Below are positions 7,507 through 16,473 of a stretch of DNA of 51,145 nt, one piece after another. The stretch's first letter is position 1. Each line of letters opens with the position of its first letter. The DNA is from Oscillospiraceae bacterium (lineage in GTDB: Bacteria > Bacillota > Clostridia > Oscillospirales > Oscillospiraceae), in NCBI GenBank assembly GCA_017621795.1, contig JAGASJ010000102.1, forward strand, positions 1 to 51,145, in the 5' to 3' direction. Under the pieces are notes generated by a model. It was not told the origin of the DNA. It made no database searches and worked only from the letters and a program-made list of their open reading frames with translations. The position numbers were made by a program, and so were the translations under genes.

Positions 7507-8690
7507 CTGAACCTCTTTTTTATAACCGGTGCCTTGATCTCCTCCGGCTCAAGACTGCCGTCTTCCTTCAAAATCATAGGGGAGATATGATAGTTGGAGT
7601 ATTTGGCGATCTCATCCAATTTTGCTTTTTCCGGGAAATTCCCAATAATAGACCACGCAACACCCTTGCGTTTTGCCCGTCCTGTTCGACCGATGCGGTG
7701 AACATAGTACTCATTTTCCTCGGGAACGTCAAAGTTGATCACACAGTCCACATCATCCACATCAATGCCACGGGAGGCCACATCGGTAGCAATCAAAATC
7801 GACAGCTTTCCATCGCGGTATCTTTGCATTGTTTTTTCCCGTTGGCTTTGGCGTACATCTCCGTGAATACAGTCGCAATCTGCACCTGCACGCTGAAAAT
7901 CATCGCAAAGGCGCTGACACATGTGCTTGGTGTTGCAGAAGATCATCACCCGTTCATAGCCTTGTGTACGGATCAAACGCAACGCAGTTGCGGCCTTTTC
8001 CAGTGGGATTACCGTTACACAGTACTGATCAATATCCGGCCGATCTTCTTTTTGGGGCTCTACGGTAATTTCCACCTCATCACGCTGGTACATCCAGGAT
8101 ACAGTCATAACCTCCTGGGAGATGGTTGCGGAAAAAAGGCCTAAGTTTTTGCGGTTTTTCACCTTCTCAATGATGCGTGTCACATCTTTGAAAAATCCCA
8201 TATCCAGCATACGGTCCGCTTCATCCAAAACGACCGTTTGAATTTTGTCCAGACGAATGTTTTTTCGGTTATAATGATCCATCAGTCTGCCGGGTGTTGC
8301 GACTACGATCTGCGGCTTTTTTTCCAGCTGCTTTGCCTGTCCGACAATTCCTGCACCACCGTATAAAACCGCCACACGAATGCCCTGATAGTAGGTCAAA
8401 AGTCCCCGAAGCTCATCCCCGATTTGGATCGCAAGCTCTCTGGTCGGTGCTAAAATCAGCCCTTGGACCTCCGGGCAGGACGCATCTACGTGCTCGATCA
8501 TGGGAATACCGAATGCAAAGGTCTTTCCCGTGCCGGTAGGTGCCTTGGCAATCACGTCCTTCCACTGCATAAAGGAAGGAATAGCCTCTTGCTGAATGGT
8601 CGTAGGATAGCCGTAGCCCTTCTTTTCCAGTGCCTTAAGCATACTTTCCGAAAGGCCCAAATCCGCAAATGTTACAGTACTGTTTGTCAT
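7503..8690 (-). CDS. DEAD-box RNA helicase
   Basis: A 395-residue ATP-dependent RNA helicase. It shows a Q motif region (YPTTIQQEAIP), motif I APTGTGKT, PTRELAIQ, TPGRLMDH, DEAD in VLDEADRMLD, SAT, and the C-terminal HRIGRTGRAKRKG. There is only a short basic tail (KKRFR) and no RNA-binding extension, so it is smaller than CshA. The likely role is ribosome assembly or RNA turnover. It is the first gene of a two-gene unit with the DprA-like protein. An AGGA lies ten bases before the ATG. Confidence 0.92.
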   Translation of the reverse strand: MTNSTVTFADLGLSESMLKALEKKGYGYPTTIQQEAIPSFMQWKDVIAKAPTGTGKTFAFGIPMIEHVDASCPEVQGLILAPTRELAIQIGDELRGLLTYYQGIRVAVLYGGAGIVGQAKQLEKKPQIVVATPGRLMDHYNRKNIRLDKIQTVVLDEADRMLDMGFFKDVTRIIEKVKNRKNLGLFSATISQEVMTVSWMYQRDEVEITVEPQKEDRPDIDQYCVTVIPLEKAATALRLIRTQGYERVMIFCNTKHMCQRLCDDFQRAGADCDCIHGDVRQSQREKTMQRYRDGKLSILIATDVASRGIDVDDVDCVINFDVPEENEYYVHRIGRTGRAKRKGVAWSIIGNFPEKAKLDEIAKYSNYHISPMILKEDGSLEPEEIKAPVIKKRFR

Positions 8691-8789
8691 AAACTGTTAA
8701 TCCTCATTTTGTCGTATTTTCAGCTATTATAGCAGAATAACGGAAAATATGCAACAATGTTAAATTTTAAGATATACACCACGCAACAG

Positions 8790-8818
8790 TGGACAAAACC
8801 CGAAAAATATGGTATATT
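8790..8818 (+). promoter_or_regulatory. Promoter of the tmk-mltG-U32 operon
   Basis: TGGACA (8790-8795), a 17-bp spacer and TATATT (8813-8818). The predicted leader is about 35 nt and contains AGGAGG. Confidence 0.65.
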
Positions 8819-8858
8819 CTATTATGAAATGTTATGTGCAGGAGGCTAAAAGCAAAAA

Positions 8859-9527
8859 ATGGGTAAACTAATTGTAATCGAGGGCACAGACGGCTCCGGA
8901 AAATCCACACAATTCGCCCTTTTAAGCAATCATTTAGCAGAAGATGGCATTGCCTTTAAGCATTTGGAATTTCCGCGCTATAAAGAAGAAAGCTCCGCAC
9001 TGATTCGGATGTACCTGGGTGGACAATTCGGAGATAAGCCTTCTGACGTAAACGCCTACGCCGCCAGTTCTTTCTATGCGGTTGATCGGTACGCATCATA
9101 TAAAATGGATTGGGGTCAGTGGTATGAGGACGGCGGCTTAGTGCTCTCCGCCCGCTACACTACCTCCAACGCTGTACATCAGGCCTCTAAGGAAGAGCCG
9201 GAGATGCGCCAGGCATTTTGGCACTGGTTATACGATTTTGAATATAACAAAATGGCACTTCCCCGCCCTGACCTGATCATCTACCTGGATATGCCCACTG
9301 ACTACACAGAGCAACTGATGCGTCAGAGGGAGCAGGCCACCGGTACCAGCGCCGACATACACGAAAAAGATCACAATTATCTTGCCACTTGCCGCGAAAC
9401 AGGCCGTGCCGCAGCGCAATACTATGGCTGGACTGTAGTAAACTGCGTTGAAAACGGTCAAATGCGAAGTCTGGAAGATATTCACAAGGAGATTTACGGG
9501 CACGTTCTGCACTGTTTGGAGGTTTAA
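8859..9527 (+). CDS. tmk: Thymidylate kinase (dTMP kinase)
   Basis: A 222-residue nucleoside monophosphate kinase making dTDP from dTMP for DNA synthesis. The P-loop is IEGTDGSGKSTQ (residues 7-18). VDRYASYK and ARYTTSNAVHQ stand where most Tmk proteins have one DRY-SxxAYQ block, and a D-x-P-T-type DMPTDYTE loop follows. This variant is seen in some Clostridia. AGGAGG lies upstream at a rather long spacing of 13. It heads an operon; the DJ-1 gene starts two bases after the stop. Confidence 0.85.
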   Translation: MGKLIVIEGTDGSGKSTQFALLSNHLAEDGIAFKHLEFPRYKEESSALIRMYLGGQFGDKPSDVNAYAASSFYAVDRYASYKMDWGQWYEDGGLVLSARYTTSNAVHQASKEEPEMRQAFWHWLYDFEYNKMALPRPDLIIYLDMPTDYTEQLMRQREQATGTSADIHEKDHNYLATCRETGRAAAQYYGWTVVNCVENGQMRSLEDIHKEIYGHVLHCLEV

Positions 9528-9529
9528 AA

Positions 9530-10069
9530 ATGGTTTATATGTTTCTTGGGACCGGTTTTGAGGAAACCGAAGCCATCACCCCGCTGGATTTACTGCGCCG
9601 CGCCAATATAGAGGTTTTGACCGTGGGACTGAACGGAAAAATCGTTTACGGTTCCCACAATATCGGAATTGAAGCCGACATCACTATAGATGAAGTGGAT
9701 TTGACCGCCATAGAAATGATTATTCTCCCCGGTGGGCTTGGCGGTGTGGCATCCATCAAAGCCTGCCCTGCCGCCATGGAGGCTATCCGCTTTGCCCATC
9801 AAAACGGCAAGCTGATCGCAGCCATTTGTGCCGGCCCTACCATTTTGGCAAGCTTAGGCATTACAAACGGCAAAAAAGCGGTCTGCTACCCCGGCTGTGA
9901 AGAGCAGATGGAGTCTGCATTGATTGTGCAAGACGCCGCCATTCGTGACAGTAATGTCATTACCGGAACATCCATGGGATGCGCTACTGCCTTCGGACTA
10001 CAGCTGATTGAAGCACTGAAAGATCAAAAAACAGCTCAGCGGATCAAAAACCAAATCGTCATCCGCTAA
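9530..10069 (+). CDS. DJ-1/PfpI family protein (YajL/ThiJ-like)
   Basis: A 179-residue protein of the DJ-1 superfamily. The nucleophile elbow is AAICAGPTILA (Cys near residue 100). The conserved acidic residue near the N-terminus is in GTGFEETEA, and a TGTSMGCATAFGLQLIE segment near the C-terminus is typical of the YajL/PARK7 branch. Reported activities in the family include chaperone and deglycase functions, so a protein-repair role is likely but not certain. It follows tmk by 2 bp and precedes mltG by 13 bp. Confidence 0.87.
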   Translation: MVYMFLGTGFEETEAITPLDLLRRANIEVLTVGLNGKIVYGSHNIGIEADITIDEVDLTAIEMIILPGGLGGVASIKACPAAMEAIRFAHQNGKLIAAICAGPTILASLGITNGKKAVCYPGCEEQMESALIVQDAAIRDSNVITGTSMGCATAFGLQLIEALKDQKTAQRIKNQIVIR

Positions 10070-10082
10070 ACGAGGTACTACT

Positions 10083-11765
10083 ATGGACAACGAGAATTTG
10101 GAAACTCAAAAAATCCCAAATATTGAAGCCGAAAAGCCTCAGCAAGATCAGGTCGAACTTCCCGCGGAAGAGACAGAAAGCATCGCTGAAAGGGATAATT
10201 GGCTGGATGAAATGCTTGGGACATCACCCACAATGCGCGAGCTTGGACCGGACGAATTAGCTGTTCAAGCCGCCGGATTGGCACGCCCTGAAGATATGGA
10301 GCTGGAGAAAATTCTTGCGGAGGATTGGGACAGTGTTCCTACAGACCCTTCCATTTCTACGGAAACCGAGGAAGATCTGCCGCAGCTGTCCTTTGGCGTA
10401 ATGCCCGAAGACCCCGTTCCCGTTCCCACTGAAACCACCATTATTCCCGTTCTTGGTAATGATGATGCAACACCCAAAACAGATGCGGCTTCCATTGACG
10501 AAACGATGTCCTTTGCTCCGATCGCAGAGACACCTGCGGAAGAACCTCCTGTACAGGAGACAACCGATGCTCCTAAGCAAAAGAAAGCCCGCAGGTCTGT
10601 TGATTCCGATCATACTGAAAAATCACGCCCTGCTCGAAAAAAGGGGTACGGATTGCTGGGCATCCCCCACATCGTATCTACGCTAATCTGGCTGGTCATT
10701 ATCGCTGTTGTGGGCTTCACACTGGGACGTACACTGTGGGTCAGTACGGTGGATCTGATGGCCTTTGGTAAACCCGACAGAGAAGTGACCATCACCATTA
10801 CCGAGGATGACACCATTGACTCTATCAGCAAAAAGCTGTATAACGCCGGTCTGATCGAGCATCCCAAACTCTTTAAACAATTTGCTCAAATCACCGGCAA
10901 GGACGCCGACATTGATGTTGGCACCTTTACCCTGAACAGCAAGTACGACTACAACGCAATGATCAATAATATGATCAACTGGGGGCCTGCAAGAGAAGAA
11001 ATTGACATTATGATCCCCGAAGGCTATAACTGCCGTCAGATTTTCAATCTGATGGAGGAAAAAGGTGTCTGTACAGTTGCTCAGCTTGAAGAATATGTTG
11101 AGAACCTTGAAACTCACATTGAAAACGGCGAATTTGGCTCTTATTGGTTCTTAGAGGGTATGACCTACGGTGACAAATACGCATTGGAAGGATATCTCTT
11201 CCCGGATACCTACACCTTCTACACCAACGATGAGCCCGGCAACGTATTGCGCAAGTTCCTCGAGGGCTTCGACTACCGTTTTACTGATGTTATGAAGGAA
11301 AAACTGGAGACGATGGAGAGCAGAACAGGATTGGATCTGAGCATCCGTCAGGTGGTCATTACCGCTTCTATGATTGAAAAAGAGACCGCAAACAATAACG
11401 AAAGCTATACCATTTCGTCGGTTATCTTCAATCGTCTGAGAAACTCTGCAAATTATCCCTATCTGAACATCGATGCCACATTGATTTATGCGCTCAACGG
11501 TAATATTGATCCCGAGACCGGTCTGACGAAGCCGCTGACGTCTGCTGACTTGCAGATGGACCATCCGTATAATACCTACAACCACCGCGGACTGCCTCCC
11601 GGACCCATCTCCAACCCCGGAAGAAACAGCCTTGACGCTGCGTTGGATCCCGAAAACACCGGATACTATTACTATGTTTATAACCCTGAAACCGGAAAAC
11701 ACCTGTTTGCCAAGACCTTGGCTGAGCACGAGAAGAACATCAGCTATGTAGACTCTTTGAATTGA
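10083..11765 (+). CDS. mltG: Endolytic murein transglycosylase MltG with a long acidic cytoplasmic arm
   Basis: MltG cleaves nascent glycan strands at the outer face of the membrane. The C-terminal YceG domain (about residues 230-560) has the catalytic Glu in MIEKETANNNESY and the YNTYNHRGLPPGPISNPG signature. One membrane helix lies at about 192-216. Before it is a roughly 185-residue low-complexity arm rich in Glu, Pro and Thr, ending in a Lys/Arg stretch. The total of 560 residues is well above the usual 340-400. The pairing with a U32 peptidase gene recalls B. subtilis yrrL with yrrN/yrrO. Confidence 0.93.
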   Translation: MDNENLETQKIPNIEAEKPQQDQVELPAEETESIAERDNWLDEMLGTSPTMRELGPDELAVQAAGLARPEDMELEKILAEDWDSVPTDPSISTETEEDLPQLSFGVMPEDPVPVPTETTIIPVLGNDDATPKTDAASIDETMSFAPIAETPAEEPPVQETTDAPKQKKARRSVDSDHTEKSRPARKKGYGLLGIPHIVSTLIWLVIIAVVGFTLGRTLWVSTVDLMAFGKPDREVTITITEDDTIDSISKKLYNAGLIEHPKLFKQFAQITGKDADIDVGTFTLNSKYDYNAMINNMINWGPAREEIDIMIPEGYNCRQIFNLMEEKGVCTVAQLEEYVENLETHIENGEFGSYWFLEGMTYGDKYALEGYLFPDTYTFYTNDEPGNVLRKFLEGFDYRFTDVMKEKLETMESRTGLDLSIRQVVITASMIEKETANNNESYTISSVIFNRLRNSANYPYLNIDATLIYALNGNIDPETGLTKPLTSADLQMDHPYNTYNHRGLPPGPISNPGRNSLDAALDPENTGYYYYVYNPETGKHLFAKTLAEHEKNISYVDSLN

Positions 11766-11766
11766 T

Positions 11767-12984
11767 ATGAAAAAGATGGAACTATTAAGTCCTGCCGGAG
11801 ATATGGAACGGCTTAAAATGGCCGTTCTGTACGGAGCAGATGCAGTATATTTGGCAGGTACCGACTTTGGAATGCGCTCCTTCGCTGGCAATTTTACCCC
11901 GGAAGAGCTGCCCAAGGCTGTGGAATTTGCCCACAGCCACGGCGTCAAGGTACACGCCACCGTCAACACGATGCCCCGAAATGATGAAATCTGCCGCCTG
12001 CCTGCTCACTTGGAAATGCTCCAGGCAGCAGGGGTAGATGCCCTCATTGTTGCGGATATGGGTGCCTTTTCTTTGGCGGGCAAGTATGCTCCCAAGTGCG
12101 ACCGACATATCTCTACCCAGCAGTCCATTGCCAACTATGAATGTGCTACTGCGTGGTATGATTTAGGTGCAAAACGAGTCGTTTTGGCGCGGGAGCTTTG
12201 CTTGGACGAAATTGCTGAAATTCGGGCAAAAACGCCGAAGGATCTGGAAATTGAGACCTTTGGACACGGCGCAATGTGTGTAAGCTATTCCGGAAGGTGT
12301 CTGCTCAGCAACTATATGACCGGAAGAGACTCCAACCGGGGCGCTTGCGCCCAGCCTTGCCGTTACCAATACACCCTGATGGAAGAAAAAAGACCGGGCG
12401 AATACTTCCCGGTTTTTGAAGACGATAAAGGTACATACATTCTCAACTCCAGAGATATGTGCACCATTGATCACATTGGGGCGCTGACGGATGCGGGCAT
12501 TGACTGCATCAAAATTGAAGGCCGTGCCAAGTCCGCTTATTATGCCGCCATTGTTACCGGGGCGTACCGTCACGTGATTGACGATTTGGCCGAAGGGCGG
12601 CCTATCGACCCGATTTGGAGAGATGAGGTTGAAAAAATCTCCCACCGTGTTTACTCCACAGGCTTCTATTTCGGGCATCCGGGGCAATACACCGAGCATT
12701 CCCGATACATTCGTGAGTATCAGGTTGCCGCCATTGTGCAAAGCTGTGATGAAAACGGACTGGCCCTTTGCTCCCTTCGCAATAAGTTTGTAGCCGGCGA
12801 TGAGCTGGAGGTCGTTGGGCCGGATATGCGCCCCTTCCCTGTTACCGTACCGCAAATGCAGGATATTGACGGGCAGGCGCTCACCGAGCCGCGCAAGCCT
12901 GAAATGCTGTTTTATATGCAGCTTCCCTGCCCTGTGCCAGCCTATTCCATTCTGCGAAAAAAAGTCGATCTTTCTGCGAAATAA
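11767..12984 (+). CDS. U32 family peptidase-like protein (TrhP/RlhA type)
   Basis: A 405-residue U32 protein. The N-terminus MELLSPAGDMERLKMAVLYGADAVYL is split by the family barrel. The signature region has the HGAMC motif, SGRCLLSNY and ACAQPCRY (about residues 165-200), with cysteines that probably bind an Fe-S cluster. A C-terminal beta domain follows. In B. subtilis and E. coli, close relatives (TrhP, RlhA) hydroxylate RNA bases using prephenate-derived chemistry; the peptidase name is historical. Which RNA is modified here cannot be told. It starts one base after mltG, without its own strong ribosome binding site. Confidence 0.88.
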   Translation: MKKMELLSPAGDMERLKMAVLYGADAVYLAGTDFGMRSFAGNFTPEELPKAVEFAHSHGVKVHATVNTMPRNDEICRLPAHLEMLQAAGVDALIVADMGAFSLAGKYAPKCDRHISTQQSIANYECATAWYDLGAKRVVLARELCLDEIAEIRAKTPKDLEIETFGHGAMCVSYSGRCLLSNYMTGRDSNRGACAQPCRYQYTLMEEKRPGEYFPVFEDDKGTYILNSRDMCTIDHIGALTDAGIDCIKIEGRAKSAYYAAIVTGAYRHVIDDLAEGRPIDPIWRDEVEKISHRVYSTGFYFGHPGQYTEHSRYIREYQVAAIVQSCDENGLALCSLRNKFVAGDELEVVGPDMRPFPVTVPQMQDIDGQALTEPRKPEMLFYMQLPCPVPAYSILRKKVDLSAK

Positions 12985-12987
12985 TGC

Positions 12988-13034
12988 AAAAGTTCCTCCT
13001 GAAGGGCAGTGCACCACAGGAGGAACTTTTTTAT
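12988..13034 (+). terminator. Terminator of the tmk operon
   Basis: Two perfect 14-nt arms (12988-13001 and 13017-13030) with a 15-nt loop, followed by TTT. Confidence 0.85.
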
Positions 13035-13059
13035 AACGCAATATGCCTAAGCACGGTGT

Positions 13060-13806
13060 TTATTTGATGATGGAAGCCAGTACCGCAACAAACTCCTCTT
13101 GGCTCAAGCCATCGGATGCCACCCGAAAGCCTACATCTTTGTAGAAAAACTCTGCGATATAGATATCTTCAAACTGACCAATATAGATCTCCTCACCACC
13201 AATCTGTGAAGCCTGATAGGTATCCGAAGGAATAATACAGCAGGTGTAAGGAAGCCTTTCCTTGGCGTATCGAATGCCTATACAACGGCAATAGTCCTCC
13301 GGATTTACATAAGAATACTCCTGTGCATCGTGATAGACTTCTCCCGTTCCACCATTTCTCCTATATATTCCATCCGGTCCAAAGCTTCCGAATACAGGTT
13401 TAAGATCTTCAGGAACGATCGGTTTGACTAAGATTCCGTAATACTCCAGCATCTCCTGCTCCGATAATGTTACAAAATCATCAAGATGCAATGCAAAATA
13501 CATATCCTCCTGCGTTGGCATCGCATCCAATTGATTCACCGAAATACGGTCCGGGGTCTGAACCTCTGTTTGTGTATCCCCTGTGGTCTGTTCCTGTATA
13601 TCCGTATCGTTTCCGAGTACAGGAGGGTTAGAGATATCATAAATCGATTGTTTCTGACCAATCCCCAGTCCCAAAAGCACTACGAAGACTGCCACGCACA
13701 GGGATGCTCCCGCAGCAATCAGGCGTTTTTGGTTTTGTCTTTTTTTTGCAATGTAAGCCTGCCGCCTGTCAAGCAGGCTGTTTGTCATTTCCTCACAGCT
13801 CTTCAT
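13060..13806 (-). CDS. Single-pass membrane protein, putative partner (anti-sigma-like) of the ECF sigma factor
   Basis: A 248-residue protein with a basic cytoplasmic arm of about 28 residues, one membrane helix (about 29-48), and an extracellular domain of about 195 residues. The cytoplasmic arm has a single Cys and no HxxxCxxC zinc anti-sigma motif, so the anti-sigma role is inferred only from position. The gene overlaps the sigma factor by 14 bp. The ATG at 13806 is chosen because GGATGG lies eight bases before it; another ATG at 13818 has a GG directly adjoining. The extracellular part shows no named domain. Confidence 0.6.
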   Translation of the reverse strand: MKSCEEMTNSLLDRRQAYIAKKRQNQKRLIAAGASLCVAVFVVLLGLGIGQKQSIYDISNPPVLGNDTDIQEQTTGDTQTEVQTPDRISVNQLDAMPTQEDMYFALHLDDFVTLSEQEMLEYYGILVKPIVPEDLKPVFGSFGPDGIYRRNGGTGEVYHDAQEYSYVNPEDYCRCIGIRYAKERLPYTCCIIPSDTYQASQIGGEEIYIGQFEDIYIAEFFYKDVGFRVASDGLSQEEFVAVLASIIK

Positions 13807-14350
13807 AAGAAAATCCATCCTTTTCCAATTCTGATTTTAATGAAAGCTTCCCACGGTAGAGCAGGTTGCGCATTTGGCGATCTGTTTTATGCAGGACGCG
13901 AGCCGCCTCCCCATTGGAGAAGCCCTCTATGTACACTAAATATAGTGCCGCAGAATACGCCGCCGGAATCCGTTTTAACGCCTCATAAAGCCTGCTGATT
14001 TGTTCAGCACGGATGTAATGACGCTCTAAATCCGTCTCATCCCGAAGAATGTCCTGTACCTCTTCCAGCGGAATTTCGCGACCTTTGCTGTTTCTGCGAA
14101 TATTGTCTACCGCAACGTGATGTGCAACAGAATAAAGCCAGGTTTTAAAGCTGCATTTTCCTCGGAATTTCGCTTTTCCGGTGATTATACGAAAGAAGGT
14201 ATCCTCAGCCAGCTCCTCTGCAATATGGATATTCTGTACATATCTGTTCAGGTATAAAATCAGACCGTCCTTGTATTCCTCTACCAGTTGTGCGATGCCT
14301 TCATCGTCACCATCAAGGAAACGGCGGTAGCTACTTGCACCGTTGTCCAT
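13793..14350 (-). CDS. ECF-type RNA polymerase sigma factor
   Basis: A 185-residue sigma-70 family protein with only regions 2 and 4. Region 2 has AEELAEDTFFRII and CSFKTWLYSVAHHVAVDNIRR (about residues 45-90). Region 4 has IPAAYSAALYLVYIEGFSNGEAARVL and RQMRNLLYRGKLSLK (about 125-175). The ATG at 14350 follows AAGGAG by seven bases; 13 extra codons of open frame upstream are rejected. An ECF-like promoter in front suggests autoregulation. It overlaps the membrane protein gene downstream. Confidence 0.9.
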   Translation of the reverse strand: MDNGASSYRRFLDGDDEGIAQLVEEYKDGLILYLNRYVQNIHIAEELAEDTFFRIITGKAKFRGKCSFKTWLYSVAHHVAVDNIRRNSKGREIPLEEVQDILRDETDLERHYIRAEQISRLYEALKRIPAAYSAALYLVYIEGFSNGEAARVLHKTDRQMRNLLYRGKLSLKSELEKDGFSYEEL

Positions 14351-14395
14351 TGACTGACTCCTTTCCGAAGGTTTTTCTTGTCCCTTCACTTATTA

Positions 14396-14421
14396 GTCGT
14401 TTGGAAAAGGGTTTTGTCTCA
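14396..14421 (-). promoter_or_regulatory. ECF-type autoregulatory promoter
   Basis: On the - strand, TGAGAC, exactly 16 bp, then CGACTAAT. This matches the general ECF pattern TGAAAC-N16-CGTC with two substitutions. It ends 45 bp before the sigma start codon. Confidence 0.55.
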
Positions 14422-14436
14422 GTAAATTGTACACAA

Positions 14437-14464
14437 AGCACCCCTTGGAGATCCAAGAGGTGCT
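14437..14464 (-). terminator. Hairpin at the end of the PFL gene
   Basis: Arms AGCACCCCTTGGA and TCCAAGAGGTGCT pair with one mismatch across a 2-nt loop. The T-tract on the - strand is short (TTTGT), so efficiency is uncertain. Confidence 0.55.
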
Positions 14465-14469
14465 ATTGT

Positions 14470-15828
14470 TTAATTTTTCAGGCTCTGCAAAGGAGCAGGA
14501 ATACGACCGCCACGGGCAATAAAATCCGCGCTGGAACTGTTGATCACCGGCATTACGGGTGCACTGCCCAGCAGACCTCCCATTTCGATCCGATCACCGA
14601 CATTTTTACCGGGTGCGGGAAGAATACGAACAGCGGTTGTTTTGCTGTTGACCATACCGATTGCGGCTTCATCTGCAATAATGGCCGCGATGGTATCTGC
14701 CGAGGTCTCCCCGGGAATGGCGATCATATCCAATCCCACAGAGCACACACAGGTCATTGCCTCTAATTTAGAAAGACTCAGCACACCGCTTTCGGCGGCG
14801 GCAATCATTCCTTCATCCTCAGAAACAGGAATAAACGCACCGGAAAGGCCGCCAACGTGATTGGATGCCATCACGCCACCCTTCTTGACTGCGTCGTTTA
14901 AAAGCGCCAAAGCTGCTGTTGTTCCGTGTGTACCACAGGTCTCCAGGCCCATTTCCTCCAGTATGCGGGCTACACTGTCGCCCACTGCAGGGGTGGGTGC
15001 CAGGCTCAGATCCACAATGCCAAAGGGTACACCCAATCGCTTTGATGCTTCTACGCCAACGATCTGACCCATACGAGTAATACGGAAAGCAGTCTTTTTA
15101 ATTGTTTCCGCAACAATGTCAAAGGGCTTCCCCTTCACGCTCTGAAGGGCGTGATATACAACACCCGGACCGGACACGCCCACATTGATCACGCACTCAG
15201 GCTCTCCAACACCGTGGAAGGCACCCGCCATAAAGGGATTATCCTCTACAGCATTGGCAAATACCACCAGTTTGGCGCAACCCAGACCATCTTGATCTGC
15301 AGTTAATTCAGAGGTTTTCTTCACGATGTGACCCATTTTGGCAACTGCGTCCATATTGATGCCGGCTTTTGTTGAACCAACGTTTACACTGGCGCAGACA
15401 CGCTCTGTACAGGAAAGTGCCTCAGGTATGGAATTCATCAGGATCTCATCGCCTTTAGTGGCGCCCTTTTGTACCAGTGCACTAAAGCCGCCTATAAAGT
15501 TCACGCCGCAGGTTTTAGCCGCCTGATCCATCGCTACTGCTAAAGGAACATACGAATCTGTGTCGCAGCTGCTGCCAACAATAGAAATAGGCGTGACCGC
15601 AATGCGTTTATTCACGATGGGAATACCAAATTCCCATTCGATATCCTGCCCTACTTTCACAAGGTCTTTTGCGCAGCGCACGATTTTGTCATAAATTTTC
15701 TGTGCACATACGTGCACATCCCGATCCGTACAGTCCAGCAATGAAATTCCCATTGTGATGGTACGAATATCAAGATGCTGTTTATCAATCATATCCTGTG
15801 TGGACAGGATCTCCTTCATTCTCAGCAT
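14470..15828 (-). CDS. PFL family protein (DUF711/UPF0210)
   Basis: A 452-residue member of the conserved UPF0210 family, related in fold to pyruvate formate-lyase-like proteins; its biochemical role is unknown. The family is recognised from the N-terminal [11 protein letters not shown] and [10 protein letters not shown], and the long glycine-rich stretches [13 protein letters not shown] and [20 protein letters not shown] stands eight bases before the first ATG; a second ATG three codons on is possible. It lies 11 bp downstream of an ACT-domain gene, a conserved pair in Firmicutes and archaea. Confidence 0.9.
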   Translation of the reverse strand: MLRMKEILSTQDMIDKQHLDIRTITMGISLLDCTDRDVHVCAQKIYDKIVRCAKDLVKVGQDIEWEFGIPIVNKRIAVTPISIVGSSCDTDSYVPLAVAMDQAAKTCGVNFIGGFSALVQKGATKGDEILMNSIPEALSCTERVCASVNVGSTKAGINMDAVAKMGHIVKKTSELTADQDGLGCAKLVVFANAVEDNPFMAGAFHGVGEPECVINVGVSGPGVVYHALQSVKGKPFDIVAETIKKTAFRITRMGQIVGVEASKRLGVPFGIVDLSLAPTPAVGDSVARILEEMGLETCGTHGTTAALALLNDAVKKGGVMASNHVGGLSGAFIPVSEDEGMIAAAESGVLSLSKLEAMTCVCSVGLDMIAIPGETSADTIAAIIADEAAIGMVNSKTTAVRILPAPGKNVGDRIEMGGLLGSAPVMPVINSSSADFIARGGRIPAPLQSLKN

Positions 15829-15839
15829 GGCATTCTACC

Positions 15840-16109
15840 TCACACGCGGTGCATTGCCTTAAAGATGTCTGCCCGCTGCAGTTTAATGGACAGATTCATT
15901 TCCTTGCCACTCTCTTCCATTTTTTTCGCCAGCTCTGCAAGGGGCAATGTGCTGTCGGAAACCTGAACCACCATCATCATTGTAAAAAAGCCCTGCATAA
16001 CCGTCTGGCTAATATCCAGCACGTTCACATTGTAAGACGCAAGCTGTGCACATACAGACGCAATAATTCCGACGCGGTCCTCACCGACCACAGTTACAAT
16101 TGCTTTCAT
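15840..16109 (-). CDS. ACT domain protein (UPF0237)
   Basis: An 89-residue single ACT domain, starting MKAIVTVVGEDRVGIIA, with the ligand-binding turn between the first strand and helix (GEDRVGI). Proteins of this family pair with the PFL protein encoded next, and a regulatory small-molecule sensor role is assumed from the fold. A good GAGGAG site precedes the ATG. The Dabb gene lies 12 bp upstream, so the three genes form one unit. Confidence 0.9.
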   Translation of the reverse strand: MKAIVTVVGEDRVGIIASVCAQLASYNVNVLDISQTVMQGFFTMMMVVQVSDSTLPLAELAKKMEESGKEMNLSIKLQRADIFKAMHRV

Positions 16110-16121
16110 TCAACTCTCTCC

Positions 16122-16406
16122 TCAAAATTCATAGTCTGCGCAACAACGGGATTCCAAGAAAGTCCAAAAGTGACTTTTAGCCTCCAAATGCGCCGGGTGG
16201 TTTGCGTAATCACGCAAGGCTTCCTTGCTCTCAAACTCAGAATATAACGCAAAATCCATACCACCCTGATATGCCGGGCGGATCTCAAGGTGTCGAAGGC
16301 CGGGAATAACACCGACCAACGGCTCCAGGGCGTTCTTAGTAATCTCTACAGCTTCGTCTTTGTTTACGTCACTTTTCAGGGTGTAGAGCACAATATGCTT
16401 GATCAT
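16122..16406 (-). CDS. Dabb (stress-responsive A/B barrel) domain protein
   Basis: A 94-residue ferredoxin-like dimeric barrel. It begins MIKHIVLYTLK, has EIRPAYQGGMDFALYSEFES in the middle, and ends with the typical DYANHPAHLEAKSHF segment. The function is unknown in bacteria. The ATG at 16406 has AAGGAAG at a suitable distance. The open frame continues 35 codons upstream through the ispH terminator, which cannot be coding. Confidence 0.88.
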   Translation of the reverse strand: MIKHIVLYTLKSDVNKDEAVEITKNALEPLVGVIPGLRHLEIRPAYQGGMDFALYSEFESKEALRDYANHPAHLEAKSHFWTFLESRCCADYEF

Positions 16407-16428
16407 TGATATGCTTCCTTTCCGATGT

Positions 16429-16463
16429 AAAAAATACCGAGACCGAGCGTATCGGTCCCGGTA
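16429..16463 (-). terminator. Terminator of the hflX-to-ispH operon
   Basis: Twelve-nt arms (16435-16446 and 16452-16463, one G-U) with a 5-nt loop, followed on the - strand by six T (16434-16429). Confidence 0.88.
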
Positions 16464-16473
16464 TGTGTGTACA

